Assembly (NCBI GenBank): GCA_964514215.1
Contig: CAZEPW010000081.1
Coordinates: forward strand, 1-12,018
Direction: 5' to 3'
DNA: 12,018 nucleotides
Origin: CAYQUC01 sp964514215
GTDB taxonomy: Bacteria; Pseudomonadota; Gammaproteobacteria; UBA6429; Thiohalophilaceae
Positions 6,870 through 12,018 of this stretch are shown piece by piece. Numbering within the stretch: the first letter of the stretch is position 1; the number at the start of each line of letters is the position of its first letter. The notes beneath the pieces are model-generated. The model did not search any database. It was not told the DNA's origin and saw only the letters and a list, made by a program, of their open reading frames with translations. Made by a program: the position numbers and the translations under genes.

Positions 6870-7580
6870 ATGATGGGGAAACAAATTGTAAACATTAAGT
6901 TAATTATCAGCGGCTTAATATTCTTATTAGTAATAAATAGTGCTAGTCTATTTGCCGCAGATAAAGCCGCGATCGCTTTGCCACAAGATATTTTAAATCA
7001 AGCGACTGATGATTTACTGTTGGTCATTGGACGTGATCGAGAACGAATTCAAAAAACACCAGATTATGTTTATGACGTTGTAAAAAAATATTTAGTACCA
7101 CACGTTGATTTTGTTTCAGCGGCTCGGTGGGTGCTAGGCAAGCACGAACGTGGTGCGAGCAAAAAGGAAAAAATTCAATTTATAATTGAATTTCGAACAT
7201 TGATGATTCGATTTTATGCCACGGCCTTACGTGAGTATCTCATTAATAACGAAGATGACATTAAAAAAGAAATGATTCGATATTTCCCTGTTAAATTAAA
7301 ACCGGGAGATAAAGAAGTTATTGTGCGCTCAGAAATTGTTCCAACCAGTGGTAAGAAAGTACCGGTAAATTTTCACATGCACATAAAAAAAGGCAAATGG
7401 AAAATATTTGACGTATCGGTAGACGGTGTTAGTGTTGTTACTACTTATCGCACCAGTTTTTCGAGCCAGATTCGTAAGAAAGGTTTAACAGCCGTTATCG
7501 CAACATTAAAAAAACGTAATGCAAGTTTGGTTAAGCCCGTTAAATTAAGCAATAATGATGTTGAAGAAAAAAAGAATTAA
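6870..7580 (+). CDS. MlaC/Ttg2D-family periplasmic phospholipid-binding protein
   Basis: A 236-residue protein with an N-terminal signal peptide: a basic start, a hydrophobic core at about 10-24, and probable cleavage near FAA-DK (about residues 29-31). The mature part fits the MlaC (Tol_Tol_Ttg2) family, whose members carry phospholipids across the periplasm for the Mla pathway. The recognisable core is ARWVLGKHERGASKKEKIQF followed by FRTLMIRFYATALREY, then a beta-rich half with VPVNFHMHIKKGKWKIFDVSVDGVS. The C-terminus ends in a lysine-rich tail. Unlike the typical mlaFEDCB operon, no ATPase, permease or MCE-domain gene lies nearby, so this is an isolated member, either a paralogue or part of a scattered pathway. 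GGGAGA at 6855-6860 supports the start; ATG at 6873 is an equally possible alternative. An FKBP gene follows 80 bases later. Confidence 0.88.
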   Translation: MMGKQIVNIKLIISGLIFLLVINSASLFAADKAAIALPQDILNQATDDLLLVIGRDRERIQKTPDYVYDVVKKYLVPHVDFVSAARWVLGKHERGASKKEKIQFIIEFRTLMIRFYATALREYLINNEDDIKKEMIRYFPVKLKPGDKEVIVRSEIVPTSGKKVPVNFHMHIKKGKWKIFDVSVDGVSVVTTYRTSFSSQIRKKGLTAVIATLKKRNASLVKPVKLSNNDVEEKKN

Positions 7581-7611
7581 TAAAATAATAACCGTGATAC
7601 TAAATTTAAAT

Positions 7612-7641
7612 TTTACTTAAAAAATAAACTGTATTTATATA
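7612..7641 (+). promoter_or_regulatory. Candidate promoter of the FKBP gene
   Basis: TTTACT (7612-7617) and TATATA (7636-7641) are separated by 18 bases in the AT-rich gap after the mlaC-like gene. Transcription near 7648 would leave a leader of about 13 bases before the ATG at 7661. AT-richness makes chance matches common, and read-through from the upstream gene is also possible. Confidence 0.3.
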
Positions 7642-7660
7642 ACTTAAAATGGAAAAGCAA

Positions 7661-8356
7661 ATGAAAAAAGTACTACAAGTTGCACTAAGCAGTGCATTAG
7701 TGATGGGTATCACTGGGCAAGCCTTAGCAGCAGATATTAAATCAACGAAACAAAAAACCAGTTATGCCATTGGTGTAAACATGTCGAACAACCTTAAAAC
7801 ATTAAGTTCAGAAATTGAGGTTGATGCGTTACTTGAAGGCTTATCAACAGGCTTAAAAGGCTCAAAGCTTAAAATGACTGATGAAGAAATGAAAAGCACA
7901 TTAATGGCATTTCAGAAAAAAATTACAGAGAAACGAACTGCAGCAAAAACAAAAGCAAAGTCGGCTAATGTTGAAGCGGGCAAAAAGTTTTTAGACGAAA
8001 ATAAAAAGAAAAAAGGCGTAATCACCACTAAAAGTGGTCTACAGTATAAAATTATCAAAAGTGCTAAATCCGGTAAATCACCCAAAGCAACAGAAACGGT
8101 GACAACACATTATCGTGGCACATTAATCGACGGTACTGAGTTTGATAGTTCTTATGCGCGTAAAAAACCAACATCATTTCCGGTTAATGGTGTTATCAAA
8201 GGTTGGACAGAAGCATTACAACTGATGAAGCCCGGTGATAAATGGAAATTATTTATTCCTGCTGATTTAGCCTATGGCGATCGTGGCGCAGGTCCTAAAA
8301 TTGGTCCTGGTGCAACATTAATTTTTGATATTGAATTAATTAAAATTGGTTCATAA
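7661..8356 (+). CDS. Exported FKBP-type peptidyl-prolyl cis-trans isomerase (FkpA/Mip-like)
   Basis: This protein catalyses proline isomerisation and acts as a folding helper in the envelope. From the chosen start it has 231 residues. Residues 1-23 form a textbook signal peptide ending ALA before ADIKS. Residues about 28-115 are the helical FKBP-N dimerisation domain (YAIGVNMSNNLK, then lysine-rich helices). Residues about 120-231 are the FKBP domain, with HYRGTLIDGTEFDSSY, VIKGWTEAL, KPGDKWKLFIP and LAYGDRG then PGATLIFDIELI; the usual aromatic pocket residues are present. There is no lipobox, so it is soluble periplasmic or secreted. The longest frame starts at ATG 7649, but ATG 7661 gives a clean MKK signal peptide and has GGA 7 bases upstream. 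A strong terminator follows the stop by 21 bases. Confidence 0.94.
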   Translation: MKKVLQVALSSALVMGITGQALAADIKSTKQKTSYAIGVNMSNNLKTLSSEIEVDALLEGLSTGLKGSKLKMTDEEMKSTLMAFQKKITEKRTAAKTKAKSANVEAGKKFLDENKKKKGVITTKSGLQYKIIKSAKSGKSPKATETVTTHYRGTLIDGTEFDSSYARKKPTSFPVNGVIKGWTEALQLMKPGDKWKLFIPADLAYGDRGAGPKIGPGATLIFDIELIKIGS

Positions 8357-8377
8357 ACTAAAATTAGTTTGAACAAA

Positions 8378-8410
8378 AACCAGATGAACGATTAGTCATC
8401 TGGTTTTTTT
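8378..8410 (+). terminator. Intrinsic terminator after the FKBP gene
   Basis: AACCAGATGA (8378-8387) pairs perfectly with TCATCTGGTT (8396-8405) around an 8-base loop, followed directly by T-run 8404-8410. A short A-tract precedes it, so it could also work weakly on the other strand. Confidence 0.93.
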
Positions 8411-8470
8411 ATGTGCCACAATCTATTTAGAGTCGATCTAGCTAATTTTTTGTTATGTTAAATAATAATG

Positions 8471-8485
8471 TAAATTAGTAATTTA
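8471..8485. repeat. 15-bp perfect palindrome
   Basis: TAAATTA-G-TAATTTA is perfectly symmetric around one base. It could be a regulator site or the foot of an AT-rich hairpin. In DNA this AT-rich, such palindromes arise by chance fairly often, so the function is uncertain. Confidence 0.35.
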
Positions 8486-8505
8486 CGGCTAAATATCATA
8501 GAATA

Positions 8506-8532
8506 ATCCCATGAAATTTAATTTCATGGGAT
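8506..8532. other. Hairpin with 12-bp perfect stem and 3-base loop
   Basis: ATCCCATGAAAT (8506-8517) pairs perfectly with ATTTCATGGGAT (8521-8532). No T-run follows, so it is not a terminator by itself. It is followed 4 bases later by a second hairpin. Together they could be the body of a small RNA or a stable mRNA element. Confidence 0.6.
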
Positions 8533-8536
8533 ACAT

Positions 8537-8566
8537 GTAAAAGTCAGCTTAATTGCTGGCTTTTAC
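8537..8566. terminator. Second hairpin, possible bidirectional terminator
   Basis: GTAAAAGTCAGC (8537-8548) pairs with GCTGGCTTTTAC (8555-8566) around a 6-base loop, with one G-T pair. The GC-rich core flanked by AAAA on one side and TTTT on the other is the typical shape of a bidirectional intrinsic terminator. The T-run is only four long and is broken by AC, so strength is doubtful. No annotated gene needs it, because the FKBP gene already has its own terminator upstream. Confidence 0.45.
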
Positions 8567-8829
8567 AACGCTTTAGAAAAGAATTCAGTTAAATTTTACT
8601 TGAATTTTCTTGTTTAACTTGTTGATTATGATCGATATTTTGTTAATAATATTCATATCTAAAATTGATAAGGTGAATTTGACACAAATAATGACATTGT
8701 CGAAATAGAAGTTTCCCCCTCTTCGTATCTTCTAATTATTGTTATTCAAAAAACACCAAGCAGGCTTCGAGCTACTAAAGTCTTGAGCATAATATAGGCT
8801 CCAAAATAGTATCGAAGAAAGGTAGTTGT

Positions 8830-9903
8830 ATGAGTTTACAAAAATTTAAACTAGCAGTATTCGTTAGCGCAATTTTATTCAGTGTGCACGGTACATCTGT
8901 GGCTGAAGTAAATAGCAGCGCCACACCTCATACCGATGTTCGGGAAGAAATTCTTGCGACCATCACCAGCATTAATGAATTACGCTTGTTACTGCTAAAA
9001 ACAGAAATGAAAGACAAAGAAAGAGAAAAACTAAAGCAAGCAGAAAAATTAAAACAAGAGCAGGCATTAAAAGTTCAAACGAACGCAGTAGAACCGGAAC
9101 TGGCTGTTGCCCAAGAAAAATCGACTAATAATACCGTTAGTGTTGTTAGCGCTATCGAATCAAACGTAACCAATAATAATGAAGCACTTGAAAACCTAAT
9201 TAACGAAACAAAAAGTAATAATATTCGTTTATCAATTTTAGAGAAAAGAACATTTTCGAAGGCTGAAAACGATTTTAATGATTATGTGACAAAATCATCA
9301 AATAAAGTTTTTGTGGTTGAATTAGCGCAAACTCGTCGTGGTGATGTCGACTGTGATGCCGTCACCGATACTTATTCGTATAACCGAACAACTACTGATG
9401 AAAATATTGATATAATAGAAACCATCACCCGACATGATATAGCTGGTAGTATTTGTTTTGAACGTGATGTTTTTAAACGTAAAACACCTACCGAATTATT
9501 GTATCTATCTAATCAAAATAAAATATATAATAATTTTCCAGTCAGTGATTTAGTTACCTACACTGATCCCGTTATCGTATTAGCTTCATCCATGGAAAAA
9601 GGCATTTCATTTGGTAGTGGTGGCATCATCACTTATCAGTCAAATGGTCAAACAAATAAAATGGTTTTTAATAAAGTGTCTACCATGTTAAACGACAATG
9701 CCGAATTAATATTAGTCGTTAATGATGCAGAAAAAACCTATTCTAATTGTCTTATCATTGGTACACGCAGTAATAGCACGGTGAGTACCGAATGGTATTG
9801 TCCCGGTGATGGTTTAGTGAAGCGCGTGATATTTTATCCTAGTGTCGAAAATAAACCCGCACGTAGTGAAATAATCACTCTTCGTAGCATTGCAGCATAT
9901 TAA
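8830..9903 (+). CDS. Exported coiled-coil protein of unknown family
   Basis: I do not recognise this 357-residue protein. Residues 1-25 are a clear signal peptide (basic start, hydrophobic core, SVA before EV), without a lipobox. Residues about 37-78 form a highly charged helix (KDKEREKLKQAEKLKQEQ), a likely coiled coil. After a polar linker rich in N, S and T, a second helical segment spans about 108-145. From about 155 to the end the sequence alternates like beta-strands and holds all four cysteines (175, 209, 307, 324), which could form two disulfides, probably 175-209 and 307-324 (an inference). The layout suggests an oligomerising stalk with a globular periplasmic or secreted head. AAAGG (8818-8822) lies 7 bases before the ATG. 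It appears monocistronic, convergent with trhO 29 bases downstream. Confidence 0.85.
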   Translation: MSLQKFKLAVFVSAILFSVHGTSVAEVNSSATPHTDVREEILATITSINELRLLLLKTEMKDKEREKLKQAEKLKQEQALKVQTNAVEPELAVAQEKSTNNTVSVVSAIESNVTNNNEALENLINETKSNNIRLSILEKRTFSKAENDFNDYVTKSSNKVFVVELAQTRRGDVDCDAVTDTYSYNRTTTDENIDIIETITRHDIAGSICFERDVFKRKTPTELLYLSNQNKIYNNFPVSDLVTYTDPVIVLASSMEKGISFGSGGIITYQSNGQTNKMVFNKVSTMLNDNAELILVVNDAEKTYSNCLIIGTRSNSTVSTEWYCPGDGLVKRVIFYPSVENKPARSEIITLRSIAAY

Positions 9904-9932
9904 ATTGAGTTTAAGATAAAAGCCTCAAGCTA

Positions 9933-10838
9933 TTATCCTATATGTGCCTTGCCTCGTAGTTTCGCCAATTGAATTTGTTTTTCGCGTTGCTCAAATCGGA
10001 CGCGATCTTCATCTGATTTGGTGTTAAAACATTTAGAGCAGCTCACACCTTGAACATAATATTCGCTTTGTTTATCTTGTTCTGTAATTGGTAACCGGCA
10101 TGCATAACATTGATCATAACTGCCTTTTTCCAAATTATGATCAACACTAACACGATTATCAAATACAAAGCACTCGCCTTTCCATAGCGACTCTTCTTGC
10201 GGGACTTCCTCAAAATATTTTAAAATACCACCTTGTAAGTGATAAACATTTTCAAAACCTTGTTCTTTTAAGTAGGCAGTGGATTTTTCACAACGAATAC
10301 CGCCCGTGCAAAACATAGCAATTTTTTTGTTTTTGTCGGCCGGTGTTAATTCATTGATATAGCTTGGAAATTCACGGAATGTTTCAATATTGGGGATGAT
10401 TGCATGTTCGAAACTACCAATGCCTGTTTCATATTCATTGCGTGTATCAACAACCAAAACATCGGGATCAGAAATTAATGCATTCCAATCTTTAGCTTGC
10501 ACATAAGTACCAACAACTTTATTTGGATCGATTCCTTCAACTCCCATAGTCACAATTTCTTTTTTGAGTTTAACCTTCGTTCGATAAAATGGCATTTCAT
10601 CATCGTAAGAAAACTTCGCGGTTAATTTGGTAAGCCGGTTATCTTCTCGCAGCCATGCTAATACCCTGTCGATACCTTTTTGTGAACCGGCAATAGTGCC
10701 ATTGATACCTTCATTGGCAAGCAATAATGTGCCTTTAACAGCATTTTGGGACATGATATTGAGCAATGGTTGGCGTAATTCAGAAAATTTTTCGAGGCGC
10801 ACGAAATGATACAGCGCCGCAACTACATATTGAGACAT
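9933..10838 (-). CDS. trhO: tRNA uridine(34) hydroxylase, rhodanese-family (TrhO/YceA)
   Basis: This protein belongs to the YceA/TrhO family, which hydroxylates uridine at wobble position 34 of certain tRNAs as a step toward 5-methoxyuridine or 5-carboxymethoxyuridine. It has 301 residues, somewhat shorter than the roughly 350 of E. coli. The N-terminal acylphosphatase-like domain (about 1-100) contains the family's GTLLLANEGINGTIAG. The rhodanese domain (about 110-215) has DTRNEYE and the active-site loop CTGGIRCEKS, with Cys177 as the catalytic cysteine and Cys183 also conserved. The C-terminal part carries two CxxC pairs (244/247 and 267/270), probably binding zinc. AGG at 10847-10849 is a modest ribosome site 8 bases upstream. 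It is a single-gene unit between two plus-strand genes. Confidence 0.95.
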   Translation of the reverse strand: MSQYVVAALYHFVRLEKFSELRQPLLNIMSQNAVKGTLLLANEGINGTIAGSQKGIDRVLAWLREDNRLTKLTAKFSYDDEMPFYRTKVKLKKEIVTMGVEGIDPNKVVGTYVQAKDWNALISDPDVLVVDTRNEYETGIGSFEHAIIPNIETFREFPSYINELTPADKNKKIAMFCTGGIRCEKSTAYLKEQGFENVYHLQGGILKYFEEVPQEESLWKGECFVFDNRVSVDHNLEKGSYDQCYACRLPITEQDKQSEYYVQGVSCSKCFNTKSDEDRVRFEQREKQIQLAKLRGKAHIG

Positions 10839-10895
10839 GATTATTACCTATGTGCTAATTGGAACGTAAATCCAACGCAAATTGAAAGAGTGGTT

Positions 10896-10901
10896 ATTAT
10901 A
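10896..10901 (-). promoter_or_regulatory. Candidate -10 element of trhO
   Basis: A perfect TATAAT on the minus strand, about 58 bases upstream of the trhO ATG. Position -35 holds only a T-run (10919-10924), so the match is partial. Confidence 0.4.
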
Positions 10902-11021
10902 TCGAAATAGAGTGAGCTAAAAAACTCAGAAATTAAATGCCATCTAAATCATCGGTTTAGCTTCAATAAATTTTAGACTTAATCTAATTTTACTGTCTAT
11001 TAAGTGGTATTTAACGATATC

Positions 11022-11034
11022 TTAATATTATTAA
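11022..11034. promoter_or_regulatory. 13-bp palindrome over the -35 region of the lipoprotein gene
   Basis: TTAATA-T-TATTAA is a perfect palindrome ending 13 bases upstream of the -10 at 11048-11053, so it covers the place where the -35 should be. No good -35 hexamer is present, which would fit a promoter governed by a bound regulator. AT-rich chance symmetry is an alternative. Confidence 0.3.
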
Positions 11035-11047
11035 AAGTAAATTTGTA

Positions 11048-11053
11048 TATAAT
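11048..11053 (+). promoter_or_regulatory. Candidate -10 element of the lipoprotein gene
   Basis: A perfect TATAAT 32 bases before the ATG at 11086. Transcription from about 11060 would give a short leader carrying the AGGAG ribosome site (11075-11079, 6-base spacer). Confidence 0.5.
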
Positions 11054-11085
11054 GGCTAGCTACTTATTTTATTCAGGAGAACACC

Positions 11086-11916
11086 ATGAAGGGACCACAG
11101 TCTCTAAAACCGCTAAAACGAATTTCTTTGATATTTTTAACGATTACTGCATTAGGTGTGACAAGTTCATGGTTGAGTAGCTGTTCCGATACTTCGGCTG
11201 CAACAACAATCGATCACACCAACATTGAAAACAGGCTAATTAGAATTGAAGCAAAATTGGGTAATCCCGGCGATCCTTATAACCCAAATGATACGGTGCA
11301 AACCATGGCAACGCTTACGAGTAAACTATCGGATGATATCGGTATTATGGCCGACAGAATTCTTGAAATGGCCGATAAGATTGTTGAAACAGAAGTGTTA
11401 ATTGTTCAAGTAATAACAAATCAAACAGAGGCTGCGACGGGGACAATTAATAATCTTACCGCATTAAAAGCTGATGCGAGTCCACGTAATATTACGGGGC
11501 CAAAATTATTTCAAAACGCAGACCCTGCAGCAGCAGCCTATTTTGAGCCGACAGCAACACCTTTTGTTTTGAAAAGCATTTTAGATGGACATAATGGTTC
11601 CAATGGATCGTTAATTAACTTAGTGGCTGGTGGTGGCACACCGAGTGTTGCAGTGGCTCCTAATTTTAATATAGCTGCAACAGCTGCAGCAGCATTTCAA
11701 TCGCCGTACGTTTTATTGATGTCAAATAATGGTCTTTTTGATGGTGCAACATCAACTTCAGTTATCATTGATAATAATAAAACACTCGATACCGGATGGT
11801 CTGAACTGACAGCTATATTAGGAGTTGCATCACCTGCAAAAGTTTATTTTGCTGTTAAGACGGTTTCTGGTGGTCAGTTATCGGCAGTATCAAATACTTT
11901 AAATGTTACGTTTTAA
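11086..11916 (+). CDS. Predicted lipoprotein of unknown family with heptad-repeat segment
   Basis: A 276-residue exported protein. The signal sequence has a basic N-region (to about residue 12), a hydrophobic core and the lipobox LSSC, with Cys33 as the lipidated residue; Ser at +2 suggests outer-membrane sorting. Residues about 44-60 are amphipathic (ENRLIRIEAKLG), followed by a PGDPYNPND turn. Residues about 75-115 form a long helix with seven-residue steps: GIMADRI, LEMADKI, VETEVLI. That is an expected coiled coil and oligomerisation element. The remainder (about 130-276) is rich in Ala, Thr, Asn and Gly and ends in beta-like strands (VYFAVKTVSGG, SNTLNVTF), resembling an immunoglobulin-like or surface-exposed domain. 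No catalytic motif is seen. The start is well supported by AGGAG. It is monocistronic in this window, and the function is unknown. Confidence 0.85.
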   Translation: MKGPQSLKPLKRISLIFLTITALGVTSSWLSSCSDTSAATTIDHTNIENRLIRIEAKLGNPGDPYNPNDTVQTMATLTSKLSDDIGIMADRILEMADKIVETEVLIVQVITNQTEAATGTINNLTALKADASPRNITGPKLFQNADPAAAAYFEPTATPFVLKSILDGHNGSNGSLINLVAGGGTPSVAVAPNFNIAATAAAAFQSPYVLLMSNNGLFDGATSTSVIIDNNKTLDTGWSELTAILGVASPAKVYFAVKTVSGGQLSAVSNTLNVTF

Positions 11917-12018
11917 GTTTAAATAATTAGAATCTCGAACAACCGTTGTCCCTATAATGGTTTTGAGCTAGTGTTTTAGTTTTCAAGTTTGCGGTGCTGG
12001 TATTTGGCCTTGAGCAAT

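Larger units (their letters stand above)
8411..8829. other. Intergenic region with palindrome and two hairpins, no protein gene
   Basis: These 419 bases between the FKBP terminator and the next gene hold no credible coding region; the longest ATG frames seen are 9 to 16 codons without ribosome sites. The first part (8471-8566) is structured, with a 15-bp palindrome and two strong hairpins described separately. The second part (about 8570-8829) is AT-rich and presumably carries the promoter of the next gene. The best -10 candidate is CATAAT (8788-8793), inside a GAGC-N9-GCTC inverted repeat (8785-8801), with no good -35. AAAGG at 8818-8822 is the next gene's ribosome site. Confidence 0.6.

Noticed and set aside
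8411..8461. 16-codon open frame starting right after the FKBP terminator
   Set aside because: It has no ribosome site and no promoter and is too short to support.
8511..8540. 9-codon open frame (MKFNFMGYM) inside the first hairpin
   Set aside because: It consists of the hairpin's own stem sequence, has no ribosome site and is not upstream of a gene it could regulate by attenuation.
9905..9928. TTGAG-N14-CTCAA stem between the convergent 8830 gene and trhO
   Set aside because: Five base pairs with a 14-base loop is too weak to call a terminator.
11939..11949. ACAAC-C-GTTGT palindrome after the lipoprotein gene, near a TATAAT
   Set aside because: It is short and does not extend, and no downstream gene is visible to connect it to regulation.
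11976..12018. Possible C-terminal end of a minus-strand gene entering from the right edge
   Set aside because: Several minus-strand frames are open to the edge, but only 11 to 13 codons are visible in the two most protein-like ones, too few to choose a frame or family.

Overview
The window is about 12 kb of AT-rich (visibly below 40% GC), densely coded bacterial chromosome. The proteins point to a Gammaproteobacterium: a HemB of the Pseudomonas-like type with aspartate in place of the zinc cysteines, a YceA/TrhO-type tRNA hydroxylase, a DUF3565 protein, a PhoU-like DUF47 protein paired with a Pit phosphate transporter, an MlaC-like periplasmic lipid carrier and an FkpA/Mip-like peptidyl-prolyl isomerase. 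I cannot name the genus. I see no phage, transposon, CRISPR, tRNA or rRNA signature.

Layout: (1) 108-2566, plus strand: a small alpha/beta hydrolase, then a tight cluster of an OmpA-like lipoprotein, a DUF3565 zinc-binding-like protein and a PhzF-family epimerase. (2) 2631-6621, minus strand: hemB, then, from its own likely promoter, a DUF47 phosphate-transport accessory gene, pit and aroE. The last three form an operon: the DUF47 stop overlaps the pit ribosome site, and the pit stop overlaps the aroE start by one base. (3) 6870-8410, plus strand: an mlaC-like gene without its usual mla partners, then an exported FKBP isomerase and a strong terminator. (4) 8411-8829: an intergenic stretch with no protein gene but with a 15-bp palindrome and two consecutive strong hairpins. 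(5) 8830-9903, plus strand: an exported coiled-coil protein of unknown family. (6) 9933-10838, minus strand: trhO. (7) 11086-11916, plus strand: an unknown lipoprotein with an Ala-Asp-rich heptad segment.

Much of the window serves the cell envelope: a peptidoglycan-binding lipoprotein, phosphate uptake, a periplasmic lipid carrier, a periplasmic folding enzyme and two exported proteins of unknown function. The rest is housekeeping (heme, shikimate and tRNA modification). I do not see a clear new multi-gene system. The least explained parts are the 8830-9903 protein, the 11086-11916 lipoprotein and the structured DNA at 8471-8566. Two start codons are non-ATG (TTG for hemB, GTG for pit), and two starts are moved downstream of the longest open frame (DUF47 and FKBP genes).
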